Positions 29,300 to 39,505 of a stretch of DNA of 64,000 bases are shown here, one piece after another; position 1 is the first letter of the stretch; each line of letters starts with the position of its first letter. The stretch is taken from the NCBI GenBank assembly GCA_000332255.1, contig KB235926.1:2473050-2537049 (forward strand). The letters are read 5' to 3'. Under the pieces are notes generated by a model. The model had not been told where the DNA came from. It did not search any database and saw nothing but the letters and a program-made list of their open reading frames with translations. The stretch comes from a cyanobacterium PCC 7702. GTDB taxonomy: Bacteria; Cyanobacteriota; Cyanobacteriia; Cyanobacteriales; Nostocaceae. Both the position numbers and the translations under genes were made by a program.

Positions 29300-31030
29300 A
29301 TGGTTGCAGTTACTACTAGTTTTAAAGATGTCAAACCCCAAGGTCGCTTGACCGTGCAAACAATCGAAATAGGTGCTCAAACTACGGCTATTCGTTGTCT
29401 TGATTGGGATCGCGATCGCTTTGACATTGAATTCGGATTGCGCAACGGTACAACCTACAACTCATTTTTGATTCAAGGTGAAAAGACTGCCTTGATCGAT
29501 ACTTCTCACCGCAAATTTCAGCAATTGTACTGGCAGAAATTGACAAAACTCATTGACTTATCCGCGCTGGATTATTTAATTATCAGCCACACCGAACCAG
29601 ATCACAGCGGCTTGGTCAAAGAACTGTTGCAATTAGCTCCTCAAGTAACGGTAGTTGCAGCCAAAGTCGCTATTCAATTTCTGGACGACATGGTACACCA
29701 TCCATTTCCATCTCTTATAGTCAAGAATGGCGATCGCCTGGATTTAGGCAACGGCCACGAGTTAGAATTCGTTAGCGCTCCCAACCTGCACTGGCCGGAT
29801 ACAATTTTTACCTACGATCGCAAAACTCGCATTCTTTTCACCTGCGATGCCTTTGGAATGCACTACTGTGACGATCGCGTCTTTGATGAAGAACCAGACT
29901 TAATCGCAGCAGACTTTAAATATTACTACGACTGCCTGATGGCCGCAAACGCCCGTTCTGTTCTATCTGCAATCAAGCGCATCGAAAAACTAGACATAGC
30001 TGCGATCGCCACAGGACACGGACCTTTATTACAACATTACTTGTCAGACTGGGTAAATCGTTACCAGCAATGGAGCCAAGCACAAGCAAAGGCTGAAACT
30101 TTAGTCGCTTTATTTTACTGTCAAGGTTACGGTTGGAGCGACCAATTAGCCCACGCCATCGCCCGCGGAATCCACAGAAGTGGAGTGGCGGTAGAATTGG
30201 TAAATTTAAGTTCTGCAGAACTTTACGAAGTCAAGGAGGTAGTCAATCTAGCAAGGGGTTTGGTAATTGGCATGCCGCCCCAATCTAATGATAATGCTCG
30301 CGCGGCCTTGAGTACCATTCTTGCTGCCGCACACCACAAGCAGGCGATCGGACTATTTGAAACCGGAGGTGGAGAAGATGAACCAATTTATCCCCTACGG
30401 AATAAATTTCAGGAAATTGGGCTTTGCGAAGCTTTTCCCCCTCTTTTAATCAAAGAACCACCCACACTGCAAACAGAACAAATTTGTGACGAAGCTGGAA
30501 CAGATATCGGACAATTATTAACTCGCGAACGTACGATTAAGGAAATTAAAGCTCTAGACAATGATTTGGAACGAGCGCTGGGACGACTGAGTAACGGACT
30601 TTATATTATCACTGCCCAAAAAGCAGGTGTCAAAAGCGCAATGTTAGCTTCCTGGGTGATGCAAGCAAGTATGAGTCCTTTGGGAGTAGCGATCGCCGTT
30701 GCCAAAGACAGAGCAATAGAATCATTACTGCAGTTGGGCGATCGCTTTGTTCTCAACGTTCTCGGAGAAGATAATTACCAAAGCTTGATGAAACACTTTC
30801 TCAAACGTTTTCCTCCCGGTGCAGATCGCTTTGCAGGTATCAAAACCTACTGTGCTAGCAACGGCTGTCCGATTTTAGCAGACGCCTTAGCATATATGGA
30901 ATGCCAAGTCACCAGTCGCATGGAATGCAGCGACCACTGGATTGTCTACGGTAGCGTGCAAACTGGAAGAGTAGCAAAATTGCATGCTTTGACAGCCGTT
31001 CATCACCGCAAGGTTGGAAATCACTACTAG
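29300..31030 (+). CDS. flv4: A-type flavodiiron protein Flv4
   Basis: 576 residues in the three-domain layout of cyanobacterial flavodiiron proteins. A metallo-beta-lactamase-like domain spans to about 250 and holds the canonical diiron ligands HTEPDH (97-102). A flavodoxin domain follows at about 263-405 and a C-terminal flavin-reductase domain at about 425-576. It is first in the order flv - small membrane protein - flv, which is the arrangement of the Synechocystis flv4-sll0218-flv2 operon. The Flv2/Flv4 heterodimer takes surplus electrons from around photosystem II under low CO2 and high light. The intact diiron motif supports Flv4 rather than Flv2. Only 55 bases separate it from the next gene. 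Confidence 0.9.
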   Translation: MVAVTTSFKDVKPQGRLTVQTIEIGAQTTAIRCLDWDRDRFDIEFGLRNGTTYNSFLIQGEKTALIDTSHRKFQQLYWQKLTKLIDLSALDYLIISHTEPDHSGLVKELLQLAPQVTVVAAKVAIQFLDDMVHHPFPSLIVKNGDRLDLGNGHELEFVSAPNLHWPDTIFTYDRKTRILFTCDAFGMHYCDDRVFDEEPDLIAADFKYYYDCLMAANARSVLSAIKRIEKLDIAAIATGHGPLLQHYLSDWVNRYQQWSQAQAKAETLVALFYCQGYGWSDQLAHAIARGIHRSGVAVELVNLSSAELYEVKEVVNLARGLVIGMPPQSNDNARAALSTILAAAHHKQAIGLFETGGGEDEPIYPLRNKFQEIGLCEAFPPLLIKEPPTLQTEQICDEAGTDIGQLLTRERTIKEIKALDNDLERALGRLSNGLYIITAQKAGVKSAMLASWVMQASMSPLGVAIAVAKDRAIESLLQLGDRFVLNVLGEDNYQSLMKHFLKRFPPGADRFAGIKTYCASNGCPILADALAYMECQVTSRMECSDHWIVYGSVQTGRVAKLHALTAVHHRKVGNHY

Positions 31031-31085
31031 ATAGGTGTTTTTCTAGTACTCCCCTATTTTCTCATCCACCTGCTCGGAGTAGACA

Positions 31086-31616
31086 ATGCAATTACTTAAA
31101 GATTTGCCTGTTAGACCTATAAAGCGGGAAAGCTGGTTAAACTTAGGTCGGATTGTGCAAGCACTGGAACTAATTCAGGATTTGATCGTAATTTCCCTGT
31201 GCATTGGCTTATTTAGCTTTATGGTGCTGCAAATTCGCACCATGTTCCTTTCTCTGATCCCGCCAATTCAGTTTCATGCTGTGATGGCAGATATTTTGTC
31301 GTTGCTAATTTTAGTGGAGTTATTCCGCTTGCTCATTATCTACCTGCAAGAGCAACGGGTATCGATTGGAGTTGCTGTCGAAGTTTCCATTGTTTCTGTA
31401 TTGCGAGAGGTGATTGTACGTGGCGTGCTGGAAACAACGTTTATGCAAGTTTTAGCTACTTGTGCTTTCTTACTAGTGTTGGGCGTGTTAATGGTTCTGA
31501 GAGTTTGGTTACCGCCAACTTTTGAAGGTATAGATCCCGAACAAGAAGTTTCCAAACGATACAAAAAACGTTTTGCTCAGGAAATATCTTCTCCAAGCAG
31601 TCATGCTGATTTTTGA
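31086..31616 (+). CDS. Sll0218-like (PsiE family) membrane protein
   Basis: 176 residues with about four transmembrane helices (roughly 28-50, 62-85, 95-112 and 118-142) and a charged tail. It sits between the two flavodiiron genes, the position of sll0218 in Synechocystis, and its sequence is of the phosphate-starvation-inducible PsiE-like family, as is Sll0218. In Synechocystis that protein helps stabilise photosystem II assembly. The function here is transferred from gene order and family. Gap to flv2 is 41 bases, so the three genes likely form one transcript. Confidence 0.85.
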   Translation: MQLLKDLPVRPIKRESWLNLGRIVQALELIQDLIVISLCIGLFSFMVLQIRTMFLSLIPPIQFHAVMADILSLLILVELFRLLIIYLQEQRVSIGVAVEVSIVSVLREVIVRGVLETTFMQVLATCAFLLVLGVLMVLRVWLPPTFEGIDPEQEVSKRYKKRFAQEISSPSSHADF

Positions 31617-31657
31617 TTGTCTGTTTTCCAATTACCTGTTGTTAACTGTTACCTACC

Positions 31658-33397
31658 ATGTTTAGTCCAGCTGTTACACCAAACATTCGTCCGCGTAACG
31701 TTCAAGTTGCTGAAATTGCTGCTCGTACCTTGGTTTTGCGATCGCAAAGTTGGGAGCGCCTCAAGTTTGAAGTTGAATACGCTCGCCAAAAAGGAACAAC
31801 AGCTAATTCCTATCTAATCCAAGCTGAGCGAACCGCTTTGATTGACCCTCCTGGGGAGTCTTTTACCAAAATTTTCTTGTCGGAATTACAAAAGCACCTA
31901 GATTTGACTCGGTTAAATTACATTGTTCTCAATCATGTTAATCCCAACCGGATGGCGACCCTCAAAGTACTTGTCGAACAAGCACCACAAGCGGAAATAG
32001 TCTGTTCTAAACCCGCTTGTCACGTGCTCAAAACAACTTTTCCCGATTGGGAAGAGAAAATTCACGTTGTCCGTTCTGAAGATACCCTCTGTTTGGGAGA
32101 AGGTCATCAACTACAGTTTGTCACCGTCCCCACTCCCCGTTGGGTAGACGGAATGTGTACCTACGATAGTGCTACTCAAATTCTCTACACCGACAAGTTC
32201 TTCGGAGTTCATGTTTGTAGCGATGTTTTGTTTGACGAAAACTGGAAGCAACTAGATGAGGATCGCCGTTACTATTTCGACTGTCTCCATGCTACCCAAG
32301 CTAAACAAGTAGAAGTGGCGTTGGAGAAATTGGCCTGTTTTGCGGCTAAACTTTACGCTCCAGGTCACGGTCCTATTGTTCGCTACAGTCTCAGCCGTTT
32401 TACTTACGATTATCGCCAGTGGTGCCAACAACAAAAAAACCAACAACTGCGAGTTGCCTTGCTTTACGCTTCTGCCTATGGTAATACCGCAACTTTAGCA
32501 GCTGCTATTGCTCAAGGGTTAATCGAAAGTGGTGTTGCTGTGGAATCCATCAACTGCGAATCGGCTTGTTCTGCAGAGATCGCTCGTGCGGTGGAAACTT
32601 GCGATGGCTTTATTATCGGTTCTCCTACCTTGGGCGGTCATGCACCTACCCAAATCCAAACTGCTTTGGGTGTTATCCTTTCTACAGCACCAAAAACTAA
32701 GCTAGCAGGAGTGTTTGGTTCCTATGGTTGGAGCGGCGAAGCTGTTGATTTGATCGAAAGCAAGTTAGTCGATGCTAATTATCGTTTGGGTTTTGACACG
32801 ATCCGCGTTCGTTTTAGTCCCACTGAATACATCTTGCAGGAATGCCAACAACGAGGAGCAGAATTTGCCCAAATCTTGAAAAAGAATAAAAAAATTCGCG
32901 CTCCTCGTCAGGTGGTGACAGAAGCGCGAGTAGATCGTACAGAACAAGCGGTAGGGCGTATCATTGGTTCTCTATGCGTCCTGAGTACGCGGCGGGGTAA
33001 CAATCACAGCGGATTTTTAACATCTTGCGTATCTCAAGCTACCTTCAATCCCCCGGGCTTGATGATTGCCATTGCCAAAGACCAGGATGTTGATTTCCTC
33101 ATTCGTCCGGGTGCTGAATTTGTCCTCAACATTCTCAAGGAAGGACGCCATCTACGGCGACACTTTTCCTATCGGTACACAAAAGAAAATTGTTTTTCAG
33201 GCTTGGCAACTAAAACTGCTGGTAACGGTTGCTTAATTCTCACCGACGCCCTTGCTTATCTTGAATGTACTGTCCGCACGTGGATGGAGTGCGGCGATCG
33301 CTACTTGATTTATGCAACCGCAGAAAAAGGAGAAGTACTGCAGCCTACTGGCGTCACTGCAATCGAGCATCGCAAATCCGGTCGCCACGATTACTAA
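31658..33397 (+). CDS. flv2: Flavodiiron protein Flv2 (non-canonical metal site)
   Basis: 579 residues with the same three domains as its partner: lactamase-like to about 250, flavodoxin about 263-405 (VALLYASAYGNTATLA), and flavin reductase from about 425. The diiron motif HxExDH is altered to HVNPNR at 93-98, so the acidic iron ligands and last His are lost. This loss is a known mark of the Flv1/Flv2 group and fits the third place in the operon. It probably acts as the partner subunit of Flv4. It ends 21 bases before the convergent lon. Confidence 0.9.
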   Translation: MFSPAVTPNIRPRNVQVAEIAARTLVLRSQSWERLKFEVEYARQKGTTANSYLIQAERTALIDPPGESFTKIFLSELQKHLDLTRLNYIVLNHVNPNRMATLKVLVEQAPQAEIVCSKPACHVLKTTFPDWEEKIHVVRSEDTLCLGEGHQLQFVTVPTPRWVDGMCTYDSATQILYTDKFFGVHVCSDVLFDENWKQLDEDRRYYFDCLHATQAKQVEVALEKLACFAAKLYAPGHGPIVRYSLSRFTYDYRQWCQQQKNQQLRVALLYASAYGNTATLAAAIAQGLIESGVAVESINCESACSAEIARAVETCDGFIIGSPTLGGHAPTQIQTALGVILSTAPKTKLAGVFGSYGWSGEAVDLIESKLVDANYRLGFDTIRVRFSPTEYILQECQQRGAEFAQILKKNKKIRAPRQVVTEARVDRTEQAVGRIIGSLCVLSTRRGNNHSGFLTSCVSQATFNPPGLMIAIAKDQDVDFLIRPGAEFVLNILKEGRHLRRHFSYRYTKENCFSGLATKTAGNGCLILTDALAYLECTVRTWMECGDRYLIYATAEKGEVLQPTGVTAIEHRKSGRHDY

Positions 33398-33418
33398 GCG
33401 TTTAGCAGCGGTACTCGA

Positions 33419-35866
33419 TTATGCCACTAATTCCGCCACGGGCGTCAAAGCAGCAGCTAATACTTCTTCAGCGGAGTTGGCGAACACAAACTGAAGTTCG
33501 CGCTGCACTTCTTCCGGTACTTCCTCCAGGTCTGGTTCGTTGCGTTGCGGTAAAATCACGGTTTTTACTCCTGCTCGATAGGCCGCCAGCACTTTTTCCC
33601 GGATTCCGCCTACAGGTAGTACTTGGCCGCGGAGAGTGATTTCACCGGTCATGGCAACATCATTGCGTACCATGCGGCCAGAAGCAACGGAGGCGATCGC
33701 TGTCACGATGGTCACTCCTGCTGAGGGGCCATCTTTGGGAATTGCACCTGCTGGTACGTGCACGTGTACTACTTTGCCTAGAAAGACTTTAGGGTCGATA
33801 CCGAGTTGTTCTGCTTGAGAACGTACAAAGGACAAAGCCGCTTGAGCAGATTCGCGCATTACATCCCCTAACATTCCCGTTAGTATTAACCGCTCGTCCC
33901 GTCCTGGCATCATGGCGGCCTCTACGAATAAGATATCTCCCCCTGCTGGAGTCCAGGCTAATCCAGTTGCAATTCCGGGGCGCAAAAGCCGCTGCACTAC
34001 TTCGTTGAAGAATCGAGGTCGACGCAAATAGTCTGGAATTTGTTCTGCTGTTACGGCGATCGGTGTCGTTGCTCCTTCTGCAATTTTGCGAGCTACTTTC
34101 CGAACTACGGTACCGATTTCCCGCTCCAAAGAGCGCACGCCTGCTTCCCGGGTATACTCGCGGATAATGCGCTGCAAAGCCGCATCATCGATAGTAACTT
34201 CATTCGGCTGCAATCCATTAGCTCGCAGCTGTTTCGGTAACAGATAACGACGGGCAATATGCAGCTTTTCCATTTCCGTGTAACCGGAGAGGCTCAAAAC
34301 CTCCATGCGATCGAGCAGAGGAGAGGGAATAGTTTCCACCGTGTTTGCAGTGCAGATAAACAACACCTTGGACAAATCAAAAGATACGCCCAAATAGGTA
34401 TCGACAAAAGCGTGATTTTGTGCTGGATCCAAAACTTCTAGCAAGGCAGCAGACGGATCGCCTTGGAAACTTCTGCCGAGTTTGTCTACTTCATCGAGCA
34501 TCAGCACTGGATCGGAAGTTTCTATCCGCCGCAGTGCTTGAATTAAGCGACCGGGTAAAGCACCAATATACGTGCGGCGATGTCCGCGAATTTCTGCTTC
34601 GTCGTGAACGCCACCAAGACTGATGCGAACAAATTTGCGTCCCATCGCACGGGCAATTGATTGTCCTAACGATGTTTTGCCCACACCGGGTGGTCCTACA
34701 AAACACAAAATTGGTTCTCGGCGAGTGTCGTCTGTTGTGTTTTCCGATCCGGTTTGTGAAAGCTCTTGGTTTGCTTGACGCTCGGCTTTGAGTTTTTTCA
34801 CTGCCAAGTATTCCAAAATTCGATCCTTGATCCGCTCCAAATCGTAGTGGTCTTCGTCAAGGATTTGACGGGCGCGAGCCAGGTCTATAGCTTCTCCGGT
34901 GACGGTGTTCCAAGGTAAATTGACTATCCAGTCAAGATAGGTGCGAATCATGCCATATTCGGGCGATACTGCCGGCAATCGTTCCAACCGCGATAATTCT
35001 CGAAAAGCTTCTTTGCGAGCTTCTTCTGGCAGATTCGCTGCTTCTAGCTGTTGGCGCAACTCGCGTATTTCTGCTTGTTCGGCATCTTCTTCACCCAGCT
35101 GTTGCTGAATGGATTTTAATTGTTCTCGCAGAATGTATTCCCGTTGAGTCTTGGAGATTTTTTCCTGGGCATCAGAGGCAATTTGTTGTTGCAGTTCCCG
35201 GACTACTAGTTCTTGTTGTACTATATTTATCAACCGCTTTAGTTTGTCTCCTACCGCATCTAGTTCTAACACCTCCTGTCGCAGCGCTGTTTCCATCGGT
35301 GTCATTGCTGTCACTAAATAGGCAAACATGCGAGGATCGCTGATGTTGTCGCCAGCAGCTGCTAGTTCATCGGGAATATCGTTGGTCAAAGGAACTAGCT
35401 TGCGGAATAGTTCTGCTAGGGTACGGCGCAAAGCTTCTGTTTCCGTGTCCGCGCTGGTTTGCTCTGGTGCTTTTTCTACCCGTGCTACTAAAAACGGTTC
35501 TGTTTGCACAAAATCGAGGATACGAATTCGTTCCAAGCCCTGAACTACCAGTTGCAAATTTCCGTCTGGCAGGCGGAGCAGGCGGTGGATAATTGCTGCT
35601 GTACCAATGCGGTAGATATCATCAGGACCGGCGGGGCGTACTTCTGGATGGCGTTGGGCCACTAATGCTACCAAACGGTTGGTACGCATAACTTCATCCA
35701 CGAGCTTGACCGATCGCTCCTGCCCGACTAAGATAGGGGCGATCGCCATCGGCACTATGACTGTGTTGATTAAGGGCAAAACTGGTAGGGCATCGGGAAT
35801 TTCCGATATCCGTTCCCCCGTGTTTCCGGTATTTTTCTTCACATCAACAGAGGCTGCGTCAGTCAC
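33419..35866 (-). CDS. lon: Lon protease (endopeptidase La)
   Basis: 815 residues. N-terminal substrate-binding domain to about 215 ([16 protein letters not shown]), helical linker, AAA+ ATPase with Walker A GPPGVGKT (391-398) and Walker B LMLDEVDK (455-462), and a protease domain with the catalytic dyad Ser715 (KDGPSAGV) and Lys758 ([10 protein letters not shown]). The spacing of 43 residues matches E. coli Ser679/Lys722. It degrades misfolded and regulatory proteins using ATP. The start is GTG at 35866 with GGAGGTGA just upstream, overlapping the Hsp20 stop as GTGA, so the two genes are translationally coupled. Many cyanobacteria lack Lon, so this linkage is notable. Confidence 0.96.
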   Translation of the reverse strand: MTDAASVDVKKNTGNTGERISEIPDALPVLPLINTVIVPMAIAPILVGQERSVKLVDEVMRTNRLVALVAQRHPEVRPAGPDDIYRIGTAAIIHRLLRLPDGNLQLVVQGLERIRILDFVQTEPFLVARVEKAPEQTSADTETEALRRTLAELFRKLVPLTNDIPDELAAAGDNISDPRMFAYLVTAMTPMETALRQEVLELDAVGDKLKRLINIVQQELVVRELQQQIASDAQEKISKTQREYILREQLKSIQQQLGEEDAEQAEIRELRQQLEAANLPEEARKEAFRELSRLERLPAVSPEYGMIRTYLDWIVNLPWNTVTGEAIDLARARQILDEDHYDLERIKDRILEYLAVKKLKAERQANQELSQTGSENTTDDTRREPILCFVGPPGVGKTSLGQSIARAMGRKFVRISLGGVHDEAEIRGHRRTYIGALPGRLIQALRRIETSDPVLMLDEVDKLGRSFQGDPSAALLEVLDPAQNHAFVDTYLGVSFDLSKVLFICTANTVETIPSPLLDRMEVLSLSGYTEMEKLHIARRYLLPKQLRANGLQPNEVTIDDAALQRIIREYTREAGVRSLEREIGTVVRKVARKIAEGATTPIAVTAEQIPDYLRRPRFFNEVVQRLLRPGIATGLAWTPAGGDILFVEAAMMPGRDERLILTGMLGDVMRESAQAALSFVRSQAEQLGIDPKVFLGKVVHVHVPAGAIPKDGPSAGVTIVTAIASVASGRMVRNDVAMTGEITLRGQVLPVGGIREKVLAAYRAGVKTVILPQRNEPDLEEVPEEVQRELQFVFANSAEEVLAAALTPVAELVA

Positions 35867-36276
35867 AATTTCACCTCCGCTTTGGGTAGCATAACGTACA
35901 GAAAACCACGATCGTAACTAGCCTGGACGCGATCGCGATCTATAGGTTGTCTGAGGGGTACTTGCAGGCAAAACGAGCCGTACTGAATGTTTACTGCTTG
36001 ATATTGACCGTCTTTTTCTGGCATTTCCCAGGAGCGCACTCCTTCAATTACTAGGGCATTTTCGTAAAGGGAAATATCAAAGTCTTCTTCTGCCATGCCA
36101 GCAATTTCTGCTTTGACAATCAAAGCTGCAGGCGTTTCGTAGAGATCGGCTGGAGGTTGCCATTGGGGATGGGCAAAACTAGCCTCTACCCGACTGCTCC
36201 AAAAGCCTGCTTTGGTGGGAGAAGCAATGCCAGAAACAATGCCTGTATAGCGATAACCGAATCGGCGATAGCGCAT
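35863..36276 (-). CDS. Hsp20 / alpha-crystallin small heat-shock protein
   Basis: 137 residues. The alpha-crystallin domain begins near residue 45 (PPADLYETPAALIVKAEIAGM) and runs through DFDISLYENALVIEGVR and ASYDRGFLYVMLPKAE at the end. The C-terminal extension with the I-x-I/V motif is almost missing, so oligomerisation may differ from canonical Hsp20. Its stop overlaps the start of lon by four bases. Holdase activity handing unfolded proteins to Lon is a reasonable inference from the coupling. Confidence 0.88.
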   Translation of the reverse strand: MRYRRFGYRYTGIVSGIASPTKAGFWSSRVEASFAHPQWQPPADLYETPAALIVKAEIAGMAEEDFDISLYENALVIEGVRSWEMPEKDGQYQAVNIQYGSFCLQVPLRQPIDRDRVQASYDRGFLYVMLPKAEVKL

Positions 36277-36591
36277 AGTTGTCGATCTTAGGTATTGTTA
36301 ATGTAAGTTAAGTAGCGAACTAACATTATTGCACTGCTGGTGCAGGCAATGACGAGTAACCACAATACTTGCACTTTTTTTGGCTCAACTCCTTTTGCCG
36401 CTCGCCGTCAATATTTCAACCCAAATCAACATTAAGTCACAAGTCTGGAAATCCAGTAAGGCAACAAAGGCAAACAGCAGGTGTAATAACCGAGATTATT
36501 ATATCAACTTGCAAAACCAAACTTCTAACATCAAGAAGAAATACAGGCGAGTAAGGCCTTGGCGACGGCGATGGCATAATTTTGACAATTA
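36277..36591. other. Gap between CBS protein and Hsp20-lon
   Basis: A 315-base stretch with no supported gene on either strand; the plus-strand frames in it carry no family signature. It probably holds the promoter of hsp20-lon. I see no CIRCE element or other named operator. Confidence 0.4.
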
Positions 36592-37071
36592 TCACAAGGC
36601 AAGAAATTCCGATTTCAATGCCCGTAGCAGATCGTCGCGTGTAATGATACCAACAAGTTTTCCTTGTTCATCAACTACTGGCAAACGGTTAATTCGTTTT
36701 TCTAACATCAAATCAGCAGCTTGGGAAATTGGTGCGTCTGGTGTAATAGTGACAGGATTGGCAGTCATGACATCCTTAACCAGCACGCCCAAACTTTTCT
36801 TTAGTTCTTGGAGAAAGCGGTCTAGAGGTTCTAAGTAGATGATACCGCCAAGTAATAATAAATACAGCGGTAAGCGAATCGGACGTTCTTTAAACAATAA
36901 ATCTGCTTCAGAAACGATACCAACTAGTTTGCCCTCATCGTTGACAACTGGAAGTCCGCTAATGTGGTGTTCTTCTAAACGACCGAGTACCGTTTCCACA
37001 GAGTCCAAAGGTGTGACGGTCACGGGATTGGTGGTCATGAAATCTTTGACTTGCAAGGTATGAGCAGGCAT
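36592..37071 (-). CDS. CBS-domain pair protein
   Basis: 159 residues with two CBS motifs: VKDFMTTNPVTVTPLDSVE with SGLPVVNDEGKLVGIVSEADLL (about 8-60), and VKDVMTANPVTITPDAPIS with NRLPVVDEQGKLVGIITRDDLL (about 97-153). A hydrophobic Leu-rich insert (LPLYLLLLGGIIYLEPLDRFL) lies between them, as in other cyanobacterial members. Such pairs bind adenosine nucleotides and act as energy sensors. It lies 58 bases after the HPF-sigma fusion and is probably in its operon. Confidence 0.9.
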   Translation of the reverse strand: MPAHTLQVKDFMTTNPVTVTPLDSVETVLGRLEEHHISGLPVVNDEGKLVGIVSEADLLFKERPIRLPLYLLLLGGIIYLEPLDRFLQELKKSLGVLVKDVMTANPVTITPDAPISQAADLMLEKRINRLPVVDEQGKLVGIITRDDLLRALKSEFLAL

Positions 37072-37129
37072 TTTTTCCAGCTAGAATGTAATATTTTTAC
37101 TTTTTGCTTCCGTAGCGCACAAGCAGCAA

Positions 37130-38146
37130 TTATTTTTCTACTAAACTATTCTTTAATTGATTTTTCAAGAACTCCTGAGCCGTTTCAATGTCCCTGCGCA
37201 CCTCCTCCAAAGAACGATGTTGGAACATGGCAATTTCTTCCATTTCCCATCCTTCTAGCTGATATAGTATGAACGCGCGGCGTTGCAGTTTGGGCAATTT
37301 TGACAAGCAAGCAAACAGCCAGCGCTCTTTTTCTGCTAAAGTCAGCGCTTCCCAAGGTTCCTCGACTTCGTGTTGAGGCAAAACATCTTCCAGCTTTAAA
37401 GGATCTAAATTACCCCAGAAAGGTTCGTTTTCGGCAATCCAGCCACTTGCTACCTGAAAGCGGGGATCGTCCTCGGGGATAGGTGCTTCTAGGGAAAGGG
37501 CAGGAATTTCCTTGGTTTCGAGTTCGTCCAAAATTTCATGCATCAGTCCACCGATCCACTGCTCGAGGGGTTGCTGTGACGGACGGCGATCAAACTGTTC
37601 CCATGCCCGCAAGATCGCTTCATCTAACAAATCGGAAACAGTCATTTCGTTAGGAGCAAGCTTACCTTCTAGTTGGGCAAAAATCAATTCCCGCCGAGCA
37701 TGATTTTGCAAGTTGCGAAGTACAGGACGCAGCAGAGCGAAGAAGAATTCTTTGTTTTGTTGGCGAATGTCTTGTTCTAAAAATTGACTGGCTGTGGCAA
37801 AGTCTTTTTGGCGTTGGCGTTTGCGACGATAAAACTCGTCGTGGCGAATTTGTTCTTTGTGACGGCGAATTTCTTTGGTCAAGATATCTGCCACTTCATC
37901 TATTGCCTCTTGATACGTTTCGAAATTTGCTTTCGACTGAGCAACCAGCACTCCTGTGGGTAAAGTGAGCACTGCTCGCACCTGATAACCGTTGGGTTGG
38001 TGGTTAACGCTCAATCGCAACTGACGCTGGCTGGGTGAAAATGATTGTAACAAGCGGTCGATGCGGTACTGTTTTTGCATCCAATATTGGCGAATCCGTT
38101 CTTTGATTTCCGGCGGACAATTGTGAAAAATAAACTGTTGTGCCAT
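37130..38146 (-). CDS. HPF/RaiA-like domain fused to a sigma-70-like module
   Basis: 338 residues. Residues 1-105 resemble the S30AE (HPF/RaiA) ribosome-hibernation domain, with the beta-alpha-beta pattern ending YQEAIDEVADILTKEIRRHKEQI. Residues about 135-210 look like sigma region 2 (VSDLLDEAILRAWEQFDR, then LEQWIGGLMHEILDEL). Residues 275-333 look like sigma region 4 with a helix-turn-helix (LSKLPKLQRRAFILYQLEGWEMEEIA, then EVRRDIETAQEFLKN). A strong GGGGAGG precedes ATG 38146. It could bind ribosomes and RNA polymerase alternately; that is inference. Both halves are divergent, and either may be inactive. It lies 28 bases after a glycosyltransferase stop and before the CBS gene. Confidence 0.75.
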   Translation of the reverse strand: MAQQFIFHNCPPEIKERIRQYWMQKQYRIDRLLQSFSPSQRQLRLSVNHQPNGYQVRAVLTLPTGVLVAQSKANFETYQEAIDEVADILTKEIRRHKEQIRHDEFYRRKRQRQKDFATASQFLEQDIRQQNKEFFFALLRPVLRNLQNHARRELIFAQLEGKLAPNEMTVSDLLDEAILRAWEQFDRRPSQQPLEQWIGGLMHEILDELETKEIPALSLEAPIPEDDPRFQVASGWIAENEPFWGNLDPLKLEDVLPQHEVEEPWEALTLAEKERWLFACLSKLPKLQRRAFILYQLEGWEMEEIAMFQHRSLEEVRRDIETAQEFLKNQLKNSLVEK

Positions 38147-38164
38147 AGTAGCAACCTCCCCATA

Positions 38165-39475
38165 CTAGAAATTTCCAAATACTTTTTGCCGAAAGCCATG
38201 TGACTTACTACGCGTTTCTATCCCAGCTGGAACAGAGACTACTTGTTGTGCAGTTGAGCTTTGATGAGAGCAACTTTTGATCTGTTCTGGTAGTAGGATG
38301 GTGTAGGGCTTTTGACTTTTCCAAAAAGGAGTTTGAGCGATCGTTTGGGCCAGCAGGCGGCGGTATACTTCACTCAGGTGTGCTGCTGTTACTGTCCAAC
38401 TCAATTGTGGCTCGTAGGAGCCCAAATAATACTGCCACAAGCGCCTGACCCATTGTCCTTCTGGTAGCAATACTCGAGCGATCGCTTCTCCCCAAGCCAC
38501 CGGTTCGTCTGAAGTCACCAACACTCCAGTTTCCTGAGGAACTATTGCAAATCTTGCTCCGCTGTGACTAGATGCTACAACTGGAGTGCCGCAAGCGATC
38601 GCTTGCAAGGCTTTGTTTGCAAAAGGTTCGTAGCGATCGGGAATCACGCAAACATCAGCCGCGCAGTGGTAAAGCAAAAATTCTTCTGCACCCTCAGGCT
38701 CTGGGCAATGAACTTTTTGTTGTAAATTCGAGGCGGTGATGTGTTTTTGAACAGCTTGCTTTTTCGCCGGATGAATGGGATGGGAATTGAGGAATACCCA
38801 GTGCAAAGCTTGGTAAGAAAAATCTAAATTAGAGCGAATCAGCGGTACTTGCTCTAGTTGAGTGGTTATTTGCAGTACCTGCTCAATTCGATCCCAAACA
38901 TCAACGCACAAGACAATTTTATCCCAGGCAGAAAATCCCAGTTGGTGTTTGGCTTGTGCTTTTGACTGCACCTGAGGTTGGGATTGAGAAAAACTAAATT
39001 GAATAATTTCGTCAGCATGGTGACAAATTTGCCAGTTACCGTGCTGGTAGTAGTGGCAATCCTCAATTGCAACCAGATGGCTATTGTTTTCATCAGAATG
39101 CAACCATTGCACGTTAGTTAAACTTTTGAGTTGCAATCCCACCTTAGCTGCCAACCAGTTCCAGGTATGAATCAATGGATAATTGCTTGCTTGTTGGGTG
39201 GCAAAGTTTGCCAATGCTTGAACAAATTCGGATAAATTCGTGGTGTGGATGTAAACTGTACGATAATCGGGTGAGTGTGGCACGAGGGATAGGTGGGTAG
39301 AACAGTAGTCGCCAAGCTTACCAATAAATCTATCGACTTGCCATCCTACTTTGGCTAGGGCAGGTGCAAGATTTGAGATAATTTCGGGCAGGAATGGTGA
39401 ATTATGTGCATTTCGAGCAGACAAGGAATGTGGAAAATAAACTAAAGCGATCGCTTGCTTGGGGAAGTTGCTCAT
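38165..39475 (-). CDS. GT4-type glycosyltransferase, divergent
   Basis: 436 residues from ATG 39475 (MSNFPKQ), which follows AGGTGAG; a GTG at 39484 is possible. The N-terminal Rossmann half has an SPS-like start (LVYFPHSLSARNAHNSPFLPEI, then LAPALAKVGWQVDRF). The donor half has VCVIPDRYEPFANKALQAIACGTPVVASSHSGA, the GT4 E-x7-E type motif with a variant centre. Leaderless, so cytoplasmic. It lies 30 bases from the upstream glycosyltransferase and 18 from the HPF-sigma gene. Product is unknown: a compatible solute or a glycan are both possible. Confidence 0.75.
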   Translation of the reverse strand: MSNFPKQAIALVYFPHSLSARNAHNSPFLPEIISNLAPALAKVGWQVDRFIGKLGDYCSTHLSLVPHSPDYRTVYIHTTNLSEFVQALANFATQQASNYPLIHTWNWLAAKVGLQLKSLTNVQWLHSDENNSHLVAIEDCHYYQHGNWQICHHADEIIQFSFSQSQPQVQSKAQAKHQLGFSAWDKIVLCVDVWDRIEQVLQITTQLEQVPLIRSNLDFSYQALHWVFLNSHPIHPAKKQAVQKHITASNLQQKVHCPEPEGAEEFLLYHCAADVCVIPDRYEPFANKALQAIACGTPVVASSHSGARFAIVPQETGVLVTSDEPVAWGEAIARVLLPEGQWVRRLWQYYLGSYEPQLSWTVTAAHLSEVYRRLLAQTIAQTPFWKSQKPYTILLPEQIKSCSHQSSTAQQVVSVPAGIETRSKSHGFRQKVFGNF

Positions 39476-39505
39476 AAAACTCACCTTTGCTGTTAACGAT
39501 ACACA

